The notes under the pieces are model-generated. The model did not search any database and was not told the origin of the DNA. It worked only from the letters and a program-made list of their open reading frames with translations. This document shows positions 43,542 through 53,687 of a DNA stretch of 64,000 nt, one piece after another. The DNA lies in the NCBI GenBank assembly GCA_029204225.1, contig CM055099.1, forward strand, positions 69,179,349 through 69,243,348, written 5' to 3'. A program made the translations under genes and the position numbers. Each line of letters opens with the position of its first letter. The stretch's first letter is position 1. The DNA is from Diphasiastrum complanatum. Taxonomy: Eukaryota > Streptophyta > Lycopodiopsida > Lycopodiales > Lycopodiaceae.

Positions 43542-44450
43542 ATGGCACCTAAGAAAAAGGAGGGTGTTCTTACACCCCCCTCCCTGTTGGACACCCCCCC
43601 ATCACCGGTAGTGATGGAGGAGCCGTCTTCGGTGACAGAAACTATCAACATGGCTGCCATTGACTACACTCCTTCCAAACCTACCGAAAGTCTTTTTGCT
43701 TATGATCTTAGTTTTATCCGGCAAGAAATTCTTGGACTTAAGAAACAACTACACCTCTTTGAAGCTGAAAATAGCAAGTTAGCTAAGGATCTTTTTGGTG
43801 TCACGGAACGTGTGGAGCAGCTTGAGCAAGAAAATATATATCTTAAGCAACGAATTGCAGAAAAAAGTGCCTTGGAGGAGACTTCCAACAAGATCAATAG
43901 CTTGGAGAAACAAGTCGAGGAGACGAAAACGTGGGCAGCACTCTTCAAACCGGATGATATGGGCAGCAAACTCTCATCACTCGCAAAACAGGTTGAAGAA
44001 ACGACATCGATCCTTAAGCAAGGTAATCACTCTCAGATTTCATCTTTTCCGAAGGAAAACGATTTGGAGACAGTTTTGGGTGAACAAGCCAGAAGGGCCA
44101 AAAAAGCCTTTAACATTAGAGTAAGAGGCATTGCCAATGGTGGAAAACCGTTGGAAGAAGCTACGGATTTGCTCATTTCCAAGTTATCTCATGTGGCTGA
44201 CGGTTTTGATACTGCTTGGCGCAGTAAATTTGATGACAATGTTTTGTTTATCAAGTTCCGCTCGCTTTCACAACGCAATGCTGCCCTTCGGCTTAGGGCA
44301 AAGCTTAAAGGTACTTTCATTTATATGGATGATGACTTAACAAATACTCAATGGTTGGCAAGAAAAAAGATTATCCTTGAAGCGAAAGAGAAAGGGCAAA
44401 GGGTTGTTTTTATTGACGGGAAACCGAGATTTTTCGACCTTCCACAATAG
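43542..44450 (+). CDS. LINE D ORF1, coiled coil plus RRM-like RNA-binding protein
   Basis: Start MAPKKKEGVLTPPSLL. A Pro/Ser-rich N-terminus and the family X marker DYTPSKPTESLFAYDLSF (residues ~45-62) are followed by heptad-rich coiled coils (LEQENIYLKQRI, SLEKQVEETKTW). The conserved C-terminal half from ~residue 190 has KKAFNIRVRGIANGGK, TAWRSKFDDNVLFIKF, LKGTFIYMDDDL and VVFIDGKPRFFD. The layout matches LINE ORF1 proteins that trimerise and coat element RNA. It is intact from ATG to TAG. The ATG lies about 115 bp after the CT tract. Confidence 0.85.
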   Translation: MAPKKKEGVLTPPSLLDTPPSPVVMEEPSSVTETINMAAIDYTPSKPTESLFAYDLSFIRQEILGLKKQLHLFEAENSKLAKDLFGVTERVEQLEQENIYLKQRIAEKSALEETSNKINSLEKQVEETKTWAALFKPDDMGSKLSSLAKQVEETTSILKQGNHSQISSFPKENDLETVLGEQARRAKKAFNIRVRGIANGGKPLEEATDLLISKLSHVADGFDTAWRSKFDDNVLFIKFRSLSQRNAALRLRAKLKGTFIYMDDDLTNTQWLARKKIILEAKEKGQRVVFIDGKPRFFDLPQ

Positions 44451-44491
44451 GAACTAGGGGCCCCCGGATATAGAAGCTACCCGAGATCCCC
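44448..44491 (+). promoter_or_regulatory. conserved TAG and downstream hairpin, possible readthrough signal (copy D)
   Basis: CAA TAG G at the ORF1 end, six bases to GGGG, pairing with CCCC at 44488-44491, with an inner CGG/CCG stem. The frame continues without ATG: ELGAPGYRSYPRSP and LGFWNCNG. The first ATG in this frame is at 44738, about 80 codons into ORF2. Confidence 0.65.
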
Positions 44492-47400
44492 TACCAATTT
44501 GAGACTTGGCTTCTGGAATTGTAATGGTTTTTTATCTTCGTCATCAGCCGGAGACTTTGCTGATTTTATTAGAAAATGCGACATTTTGTTGTTGGCTGAA
44601 ACTCATGAGTCCTTATATCATCCTCTTCCAAATATACAGGAGTACTCTTGGCATTCTGCTTTTCGTCCATTTGTTAGGGGAAAAACTTGTCGAGGATCTG
44701 GAGGAGTAGCTTGTTTATACATAGACACCACAGTTCAGATGGTTAAACAAGATCCATACGCTCGCTATATTTGGTTACACATTATTGGCTCACTATTGGG
44801 ATTACCTCAGGACATCTATATAGCTGTATGCTATTTTGCTCCACAGACCTCAGTGTTTGCTGAGTTTGGCGGGGACCCTTTTCAGGCTCTCTCAGATGAT
44901 ATTGCTATCTTTTCTCAGCAGGGTTCCATTTTACTAGCAGGTGATTTCAACGCCCGCACAAGCTCTAGACAAACCGAATTTCATGCAGCTACGGATCTTC
45001 TCAGGCTTTACCCTTTGGATATGGGGCTAGACCGGGTATCACAGGATGCAGACACTCCAGCTACATCTTTCGGGGAGCAGTTGATCACTCTAGCAGAGAC
45101 ACACGCTCTTGCCATTTTGAATGGCCTCACACAGTGGCCTTCCTCATCAGCATATACATGCTATCCTCATGGTGGAGGACATAGTGTGGTCGACTACTTC
45201 ATTGGATCACCTGCTTTGATCTCTCACATTTCTGATTTCTCCATCACACCCCCTACCATTTCCGATCACTCACTCTTACACATCTCACTTGGTCACATAA
45301 CCTCTTCTTTGCAAATTTCTTGCTCTCTTCCCACTCATAAACGTATTCCTTTCACCCAATCTGGATTCACTAATTACACCACAATCTTATCCCAACTACT
45401 CGCTAACTTCCCGTTCATGGCACCAATTGACCAGCAAGCCACTTTTCTCTCTACATCCCTCTTAGCTGCTGCTTCCTCATCCTTCCCCACCAAAACGACA
45501 TCATCTCATAGAAGTGTTCACAACAGATGGTATGATGCAGAATGCCGCTCTCTTCACAATCATGTGACATATGCCAGGTCACACTCCCCTGCCACACTCA
45601 AACAATGCCAGAAAGAATATCATAGAACCACCAGAACAAAGAAGATCAAGTACCTACAATCACTCTGCCAAAAAATGATCAACTCTTTAGATTCACCCTC
45701 CTCCTCTTTTTTCTGGAAACATTTCACCAGACACTCTTCAACATTGGCGCCCATAGCCATCGAATCCTGGATCGAGTATGCCACGGAGTTATATACCACG
45801 GACTCTCCTCCTACCTCACTCTCACCGAGACCTGACCACTGCTCACTTTTCACCCCTGACATGGTTGAAAACGCCATTAAACATGCCAAACTAAATAAAG
45901 CCACTGACTATGACTCCTTAAGTGTAGACTTCCTAAAGCCCGTAGCACATCTCATCTCCCCTTACATTGCTCATGTTTTTAACACAGCTGTTACTTCTGG
46001 TTTTCCTACGGCTTGGTGTACTAATATCCTTCACCCCATCCTCAAGGCAGGTGATCCCATGAATGTAGGAAACTACCGCACCATTATGATTGGCCACACT
46101 CTAGCTAAGATATATGGCTCTATACTACAGACAGTCACTGGATCTTTTGCTGAAACTGAGGGTTTACACGCTATGGGTCAAGCTGGTTTCAGACCGGGAT
46201 ATTCTACTTCAGACCAGATCTTCATTTTGAGATGCATTATTGAGGAGGCTCGACATCGGAAACAGAGAATTTACTGTTGCTTTGTGGATTTTCGCAAAGC
46301 TTTTGACTCTGTTCCACGACATCTTCTTTTCCAGAGACTGTCTTCACTTGGCTTTTCAGAGGATACTATTGCTGCGATCATTACTTTATATGAGCGAGTC
46401 TTGGCACGTTTCAGAGATGGTAGTGGCTGGTCCTCACAGATACATTCTACCATTGGGGTGAAGCAGGGTTGCCCCTTATCACCCACTCTTTTTGCACTAT
46501 ATATAGATGACCTCGAGCGGATTATTCGCGAGGAAGGTGGAGAGGGCTGTCCCCTAGCAGACATTATTATCCCCATTCTCTTGTACGCTGATGATGTGGT
46601 TCTCCTCTCATCCTCTGCAGCTGGTTTACAGAGTCACCTTTCTGCTTTACATCACTTTTGCCAGCGTTGGGGATTGACGGTTAACCTTAAGAAGACTAAG
46701 ATTATGGTGTTTAACACCAACAGACAGCATATGAGAGATGTGATTTTCTATTATGACGGGCTACCGATTGAGATCGTGACCTCCTACACCTATTTGGGAG
46801 TTCTTTTCTCTGGTCCGCTACTCACTTTTCAGCCACCGCCAGGCTCCGCAAGGGGCATACCGCTCTTGTGCATATGGAGAGATTTTGCTCTACTTATTAT
46901 GTGCAGGATCCTGCTACCAGATGCCTACTATTTTCTGCTACTGTCTCCCCAGTTGTGCTATATTCGGCTGAGACTAGGTGCCCTGATTTATCACGCGATA
47001 CATGGAGAGATCTTACTCGTATCCAGATTCTCATGCTCAGTAGGATAATTCGGGCTAAGCCCTCAGTACCACATGATATCATACTAGCCGAGTTTGCTTC
47101 TCCTCCATTAGTTGTTGGTGCTATGTTTCAGATCATCACCTTTCTTCACAGGGTATCAGATCTAGATACCTCCAGATACATTGTTGCTGCTCTCACTTCA
47201 TCTTGTACCCTTGCAGATCAGGGAGCCAAGCACTCTTGGTATCGCAGTGTCTCAGCCCTTCTTCAGACTTGGGGTTTATCCGCACTTGATCTTCCGAATG
47301 GAACCCATGCTTATATCAGACAGCAGATTTACCGGAGCTACATACGCACTATATGGTCACATCCTGATCCAGATAGGGTCAAGCTACATTATTATGGCAC

Positions 47401-47995
47401 ACATCTTTTACGGCTGGACGTTTCGGGCTTGCCTATTCTTCCAGTTTATCTTACACAGACGCTATCTTTTGGTCTGAGATATCGTATAGGACAGCTTCGA
47501 GTCTCTTCTCATCAGCTTGCTATCGAGACAGGTAGATACACAGACACTCCCAGATTGCAGCGGATATGTCAGCTTTGTTCTCTTCAGGAGGTGGAAGATG
47601 AGTTTCATTTCATCTTTCGCTGCCCAGTATACTATGAGATTAGAGGACGATACCATTGTTTATACCGAGATATTCCCCTCACGTTGAGCTCCTTCCTCGA
47701 GTATCCAGATGCTAGATGTGTGGGTCTTCTTTTGAGAGAGATGTATATTTTACGAGCTTCACTTCTACCTACGCTCTCAGATATGGATTCCAGTCAGGCT
47801 CACATTACTCAGTTCTTCCAGAAGCGAGACAGAGTGGATATTTCGGTTGCGGATTTTGACGTCCCCGTCCGAAGATCGAAGACACAGAGAGTTTCGGCTC
47901 GATCCAGTGCTACTAGATCTTCATACGCCTCCCACCAGCCTACATCACGACCCACTACTACCATCACTCATTACTTTCAGCTTGCTCGTAGCTAG
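44451..47995 (+). CDS. LINE D ORF2: endonuclease, reverse transcriptase, zinc finger (one frameshift)
   Basis: Follows ORF1 in the same frame after TAG. APE-like endonuclease: LGFWNCNG, LLLAETHES, GGVACLY, LLAGDFNARTS, GGGHSVVDYFIGSP, ISDHSLL. Reverse transcriptase: YRTIMIGHTLAKIYGSIL, YCCFVDFRKAFDSVPRHL, GVKQGCPLSPTLFALYIDD and the active site LLYADDVVLL, then LKKTKIMVFNTNR. Near 46840 about seven bases are missing, shifting to the frame of 46868-47995. That frame contains SVPHDIILAEFASPP, the zinc motif CQLCSLQEVEDEFHFIFRC, the PIP-like QAHITQFF (47795-47818) and a C-terminal TTITHYFQ. The protein would nick DNA and copy element RNA at the break. Confidence 0.85.
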
Positions 47996-47999
47996 TTTC

Positions 48000-48232
48000 C
48001 TCCGCGGAGCAGGTGGTTAAGCTCTTGCTTTGTACCCTCACCAGCTGGTGGTCAAGCTTGGATACTTTTTCTCTTAGAGACAGAGAGATCGATATTTTAG
48101 TTTTAGTTTTACTGTCTTTTCATTGGTAAATAAGTCCTTATGCGGACAATGCTTCTCACATTTTGTACTCTCTTTTGTCTTATGTGCTCCTGGGCACCAA
48201 AAGACGTTAATAATAATAATTCTAATTCTAAT
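48000..48232 (+). promoter_or_regulatory. family X 3' untranslated region and tail hairpin
   Basis: Two copies of an AGCTGGTGGTTAAGCT-like unit (about 48008-48058) flank a TTTGTACCCTCACC segment. Then come ATAAGTCC, CTTATGTGC, the hairpin and GACGTTAATAATAATAATTC. The same layout is found in copies B and F and, without the hairpin, H. A role as reverse-transcriptase recognition site is inferred. Confidence 0.6.
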
Positions 48233-48254
48233 TCTCTCTCTCTCTCTCTCTCTC
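48233..48254. repeat. CT microsatellite between copies D and E
   Basis: About 22 bp of CT following two ATTCTA units of the family X tail. Confidence 0.9.
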
Positions 48255-48369
48255 GTGATGGCTGTCCTCGCGATGGTGATGGCCCTGTCCTAGCTCGCCC
48301 TACCCTGGACTACCCCCCACGCTCCCCCCCCCCCGCTCCTCTCTTCTCTCGCCCTCCTCTCCCACCTCC

Positions 48370-49715
48370 ATGGCTCGTAGAACCAGGGGGAGCCCTTGCT
48401 CCCCCGCTCCTCCCCGAGCCCCCCCATCATCCTCTTCCCCATCCCCATCCACACCTACTGTCGCTCCACCCCCCTCCGCTCCACCTACTGCTCCCCCCCC
48501 CTCCGCTCCACCTGTTGCTTCGGCCACCTCCTCCGCTCCACCTATTGCTTCGCTCCCCTCCTCCGCTCCATCTGCTGCCCACCCATCCTCCGCTCCACCT
48601 CCCTCCGCTCCGTCTGATGCCCACCAACACTATCCTCTGTCCACTGTCCACCAGCTGCCCTCCTCAGCTCCACCCACTACCCTGCCCACCCCTTCTTTCG
48701 CTCCACCTATTGCCCACTCGCCCTCCTCTGATCTACCTAATGCCCTGCCCTACCCATCTGTTGCTCCGCCCTCCTCCTCCGCCCCACCTGCTTCCCCTGC
48801 CCACCTGCTGCCCCTTCTCTCCACTCCCCCTCCACATGCCGTCCTGCTACTGAGCAACAGGTCCCTCCTGCTGCGCAACAGACACCTGCCCCCACTGCTA
48901 CGCAACAGCAATCCCACTCGAACCCTCCCTCATCCCCTGTCCCTTCGACTCCCATCTCTACCAACGCTGCTCCAGACACCCCCTTCCTGTCTCATGCCGA
49001 CTACACCTCCTCCAAATCCTTCGAGAATCTTCTAGCCTACCAACTGAAAGAATTGCAGATAGATGTGCAAACTCTGAAAATGGAAATCATCCACCTACGC
49101 ACAGAGAACCAACAGCTTCGGACAGAAATGGAAAATAAATATGCTTCCCAGCCGAAAGAAGAGACAAAGATGAAGATTCAAGATCTGGAACAACAACTGA
49201 ACCAACACAAAGAATCGACGAACACATGGGCTTCTATAATCACCAGGAACAAAGCTACCAGTCCACCTTGGACAGCCGATGACGGAAGTAAGTCTCCCCC
49301 TTTTTCATCATTCATTTCCGCTACTCTTACGGAAGAGAAACTTCGAGATTCCAAGGCTCTCAATATTAGGGTGCGAGGCATAGTGGACACCCAAAATGTC
49401 GTTGACGAAGCAAAAAGATTTTTATGCACTACCCTAGGACACAATGCAGATGGTTTGGATACAGCATGGCGTACTAGGAAAGACACCACTACCTTGGTCC
49501 TCCGCTTCACGTCACATACATATCGTAAGGCAACCTTGCGGAAAAGAACCAAATTGAGAGACACCAAAATCTTCATGGATGATGACCTTACCTATATCCA
49601 AGTTGAAGAGAGACGCCAAGCGCTCCAAACCGCCAAAGCGACCGGAAGACGAGCAATCTATCGTGATGGAGTTGTTTGGTACCTTGATGGTCCTGCATTC
49701 GGAAACAACCTATAG
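48370..49715 (+). pseudogene. LINE E ORF1, one or more frameshifts in the Pro-rich half
   Basis: Start MARRTRGSPCSPAPP, then more than 150 residues of repeated SAPP-type sequence built from CTCCGCTCCACCT-like units. A frame change near 48840 leads to LSHADYTSSKSFENLLAYQL (the family Y counterpart of the X marker). A coiled coil follows (LRTENQQLRTEMENK), then LNIRVRGIVDTQN, TAWRTRKDTTTLVLRF and IFMDDDLTYIQ, ending GPAFGNNL and TAG (49713-49715). Confidence 0.78.
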
Positions 49716-49755
49716 GAAATTGGGGTCCTCGGGCATGGGAGCATCCCGGGACCCC
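49713..49755 (+). promoter_or_regulatory. conserved TAG and strong hairpin, possible readthrough signal (copy E)
   Basis: CTA TAG G, six bases, then GGGGTCC-T-CGGG (49722-49733) pairs with CCCGGGACCCC (49745-49755), eleven base pairs with one bulged T. ORF2 continues in frame as EIGVLGHGSIPGPPP, then LGIWNYNG. The first ATG is at 49863, after the catalytic Asn region. Confidence 0.7.
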
Positions 49756-50747
49756 CTCCACACCACCTACATCTTGGAATATGGAACTATAATGGCATAC
49801 ACTCATCATCCACGGCTGGAGATCTTACCGACTTCATCACAGGCAGAGATATATTATTTTTTATGGAGACACATGAGAGCCCAGAGAGAGGACTACCCAC
49901 ATTTGCAGGTTACAGATGGCATTCAGTTTATAGGACAGAGACTCGATCAGCGAGTGGCAGAGGTTCGGGTGGAGTTGCATGTCTTTATCGAGAGTCATTA
50001 CAACCAGCTATAGAGTTTCTCCGACATGATGCACATGCACGATACATATGGGCTCATATCACTGGGCGAGCTATCGGTTTGGATAGGGATCTCTTCGTTG
50101 CTGCTTGCTACTTCCCTCCAGAGTCGTCCTCCTTTGCAGACGACTCTGGCTCTCCTTATACTGATCTCTCCGCTGACATTGTCAGATTTACAGATCGGGG
50201 TTATGTCCTTCTCACTGGCGACTTAAATGCCAGGACTGCTACCAGACAGGTGGATTTCCACGACATTGATGACATATTACGTACACGAGCTATTTATTGT
50301 GAGGACATTGGCATCACTAGGAGCTCAGAGGATATGATGGGCCCTATCACGAGTTATGGAGAGTACCTTCTACAGATGGGTGAAGCTCATGAGTTGGCCA
50401 TTTACAATGGCTTGGCTTGCTGGCCACATTCTAGCAGATTCACTTGCCATCCACATAGCGGAGGACACAGTGTTGTCGACTATCTCATGGGGTCACCAAC
50501 TTTTATCCCACTTATATCTGATTTCCACATTCTTCCCACTACCCTTTCCGATCACTCCTTCCTATCTTTCAGTATGGGCTCCATCCCGACTTCCCAACCA
50601 CCCATTATTCCACCCATCTCTCGTGCACCCAAATACACCTTTGATCGCTCTCACATCAAGCCATACCAGGACGCCGTCAATTCATCTCTTTGTCATTTTC
50701 CCCACCACACGTCGTTGGAGACACAAGCTATCTTCCTTACCACGTAA
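49716..50747 (+). pseudogene. LINE E ORF2 endonuclease domain
   Basis: Open without stops from the TAG to 50747. LGIWNYNG, ILFFMETHESPERGL, GSGGVACLYRES, LLTGDLNARTATR, SGGHSVVDYLMGSP and LSDHSFLSF are all present, so the catalytic set looks complete (DLNA instead of DFNA). The frame ends in a TAA in the linker, followed by frame changes up to the reverse transcriptase. Confidence 0.8.
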
Positions 50748-51294
50748 CTACATACCGTTGCAGCATTTTCCTTTCCCTCCAAACCACATCGACACCCACC
50801 CACTCCGTCACACCCTATCCGACCTCCCTGGTTTGACGCCGAGTGTCGTATCCTCCGTCTCCAAGTTACCCAAGCTAGATTGCATGATACACACCTTCTT
50901 CCTGCAACTCGTCGATCTTTCCATTATGCCCTCCGATGGAAGAAACGGACGTATGAAACTCAAAAAGGGAAAAACTTAGTCGATTCCCTTTGTAGTTCCT
51001 CATCTGGTGCCTTCTGGAGAGAATTCATCCCCTGTGCCCCACCTCCTCCCCTCACTGACCTCCATACCTGGACTGCATATGCCACTACCTTATATACTGT
51101 ACCCACGGACACACCCATCTCCATTTCTCCCCGACCGACTACTTTCACTTTCTTCACCCGGGACATGGTCTTGACCGCCATCACAAAACTAAAAACTTGT
51201 CGCACCCGTGACATTGACGACCTTGAATCCGAACTATTAATCCATGCTGCAGATATACTTTCACCGATCCTAACCACTTTGCTTAATCAAGCAG

Positions 51295-52461
51295 TTGTCT
51301 CCGGCCTTCCCTTCCTCCTGGTGCACCAACATCATCCACCCCATTCATAAAACTGGTGACCCCATGGACCCTGGAAACTATCGCACCATTATGATTGGAC
51401 ACATCATTGCTAAGTTATATGGCACCATCCTACAGTCAGCAGTCAGTTCTGAGGCAGAGTCTAGGAGATTACATGCATTGGGCCAGGCAGGTTTCAGAGC
51501 ACACTACTCCACCACAGATCATATCTTCACCCTTCGGGCCATTATTGAGGAGGCTAGACACAGAAGAGAACGGGTCTACTGTTGTTTTGTTGACTTCAGG
51601 AAAGCCTTCGACTCTGTTCCACGATCCCTTCTCATTCAGCGTCTACGTGATCTTGGTTTTTCTACTGACATGATCTTAGCAGTGATGGCACTATATGAGA
51701 GAGTCCTTGGATGTTTTCGGAGTGATACCGGCATCTCAGACCACATCTGGAGCACTATTGGCGTGAAACAGGGTTGTTCTCTATCCCCAACCCTGTTTGG
51801 ACTATATATTGACGAGCTTGAGAGAGTTATTGAGGGATGCGGTGGCATAGGTTACAGGCTTGGGAGCATCTTGATTGCTATACTTTTATATGCAGATGAC
51901 GTGGTCCTCCTATCTTCTTCCAGAGAGGGATTACAGCGACAGTTGGACAGCCTTCATGCCTTCTGCAGTAGATGGGGATTGGGGGTTAACATATTGAAAA
52001 CCAAAGTTATGGTTCTCAACACATCGAGAGCTTTTATGCAGCGCCAGGAACTCATCTTTGATAGGCAACCCTTGGAGGTCGTATCTTCTTACACTTACCT
52101 TGGCGTGCTTTTTACAGGTCCTATCTTTGGCATGCGACAGGCAGCCTCCGCCAGACTTGGTAAGGGTCACGCCTCCCTTGTCCAGTTAGAGCGCTTCTGT
52201 TTCAGACGGTTTATTCGGGATGCCTCGAGTAAATGTCAGCTTTTTGATACTCTCGTTACTCCCACAGCCCTATATGCAGCAGAGGTATGGTGTGCAGGTC
52301 TTACATCTTCGGATTGGGCCAGCATTTCACGACTGCAGGTTCTCATGCTATCTCGTATGATACGGGCTAAGCCATCTGTCCCACATCAGATTATCCTGAT
52401 AGAGTTCGCGGTCCCTCCCATTCAGCTATCCGCCATCTTTCAGCTTATTCTACATATTTAG
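51295..52461 (+). CDS. LINE E ORF2 reverse transcriptase domain (open frame)
   Basis: 388 open codons: YRTIMIGHIIAKLYGTIL, GQAGFRAHYSTTDHIF, VYCCFVDFRKAFDSVP, GVKQGCSLSPTLFGLYIDE, active site LLYADDVVLLSSS, VNILKTKVMVLNTSR, then thumb and SVPHQIILIEFAVPP. It is preceded by the linker (50880-51300) in another frame. The start given is an open-frame start, not a true initiator. The polymerase core itself looks intact. Confidence 0.82.
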   Translation: MSPAFPSSWCTNIIHPIHKTGDPMDPGNYRTIMIGHIIAKLYGTILQSAVSSEAESRRLHALGQAGFRAHYSTTDHIFTLRAIIEEARHRRERVYCCFVDFRKAFDSVPRSLLIQRLRDLGFSTDMILAVMALYERVLGCFRSDTGISDHIWSTIGVKQGCSLSPTLFGLYIDELERVIEGCGGIGYRLGSILIAILLYADDVVLLSSSREGLQRQLDSLHAFCSRWGLGVNILKTKVMVLNTSRAFMQRQELIFDRQPLEVVSSYTYLGVLFTGPIFGMRQAASARLGKGHASLVQLERFCFRRFIRDASSKCQLFDTLVTPTALYAAEVWCAGLTSSDWASISRLQVLMLSRMIRAKPSVPHQIILIEFAVPPIQLSAIFQLILHI

Positions 52462-52467
52462 CGTATT

Positions 52468-53390
52468 ATGACGTTACCCACAAATGAGCAGAGATGCACA
52501 CAGACGGCACTTGCCTCATCGCGAGACCTTTATGATCAGGGGCATCGACTATCATGGTTTTCTCAGGCCTCCCGAATACTGGATACACTTGGGATTTCTA
52601 TCACAGACCTTCCATCGGGCACCCATGAGTATATCAGACGCTTTCTCTATAGGGCATACCTGAGCCGGACATGGCAGGGACAGCTCGGGGTCAAACCCGA
52701 CTATTACAGGACACACTTTCTAGAGCTAGACACAGTTGGGTTTCCAGTTTTACCACACTTTCTCACCTCAGGGCTATCTCGTGGGCTCCGATTTATTCTG
52801 GGCCAGTTCCGAGTGTCCTCACACCAGTTGGCGATTGAGACTGGACGCTTCCAGGTTACCCCACGTGAGGAGCATTTTTGTCAGTTATGCTCATTATCTA
52901 TGGTTGAGACAGAGAGGAGCATTTCCTTTTCACATGTCCAGCTTACTATGAGATTAGAGGACGATATCATTGCCTTTTTCGTCAGACACCGGTTACATTA
53001 CGATCCCTCATCTCATATGAGGACCCTAGATGTGTGGCACTTATGATACGTGAGATGTCCCTCCTGCGTCAGGACCTATGTCAGACAGCTCAGCACACCT
53101 ATCCAGACTCACAGTCTCAGATTACATCCTTCTTCTCTCGCCGGAGATCACGCTCTGATGCAGACATGACTGACAGCGATTGCGACGACATTCCCAGACC
53201 TAGGATACAGAGACGACGCATCACCCAGCCTCAGGCGGTCACGAGAGTTACACGCCCTACCAGACCTCTTACACAGAGACACACTATACATGCTCCTGTT
53301 CACAGGCGACGTCAGCGGGCTCCTGCACTTCCTCATGCTACAGCTCTCATTACATCCTTCTACATCGCCAGTACAGACCTGGCATCTTGA
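52468..53390 (+). pseudogene. LINE E ORF2 C-terminal region
   Basis: A TAG at 52459-52461 separates it from the RT. It encodes GTHEYIRRFLYRAYLSRTW, VSSHQLAIETGRFQV and the CQLCSLSMVE start of the zinc motif. A frameshift follows near 52915. The last frame (53034-53390) has QSQITSFFSRRRSR (PIP-like, 53112-53135), a His/Arg-rich stretch and the C-terminal ALITSFYIASTDLAS. Confidence 0.75.
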
Positions 53391-53578
53391 CATGGACACA
53401 TTTGACTACCATGCACAGAGATTATCATTTATGTAGTTATCTTACCTTGTACTAGATGTTTCCTTTTTTTTCTTTATTATAGTTTTTGGAGGCATTTACA
53501 CGCTCCACGGTTACCACATACTTGACATGTATTTCCTTAGTCTTATATGCCTTTTGGCATGGAAAGGACATTAATAAA

Positions 53579-53599
53579 GCTTCTTCTTCTTCTTCTTCT

Positions 53600-53684
<85 letters not shown>
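53579..53684. repeat. TTC then CT microsatellite between copies E and F
   Basis: About 26 bp of TTC followed by about 80 bp of pure CT. Confidence 0.92.

Positions 53685-53687
<3 letters not shown>

Larger units (their letters stand above)
43427..48232 (+). mobile_element. LINE copy D (family X), best-preserved copy
   Basis: Complete layout: 5' region, ORF1 (302 codons), TAG/hairpin, ORF2 with endonuclease, reverse transcriptase and zinc-finger C-terminus, then 3' untranslated region and family X tail (GTGC-TCCTGG-GCAC, GACGTTAATAATAATAATTC). The only clear lesion is one frameshift near 46840. It is flanked by CT repeats on both sides. Confidence 0.92.
48255..53578 (+). mobile_element. LINE copy E (family Y), near full length
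   Basis: Pro-rich ORF1, TAG/hairpin, endonuclease, linker, reverse transcriptase, C-terminal zinc region, family Y tail with ATATGCC-TTTT-GGCAT and GACATTAATAAAGC. A handful of frameshifts and stops; CT repeats on both sides. Confidence 0.9.

Noticed and set aside
48300-48853. Long Pro/Leu-rich and Gly-rich ORFs on both strands around the start of LINE E
   Set aside because: They are other-frame readings of the repetitive SAPP-coding region of LINE ORF1.
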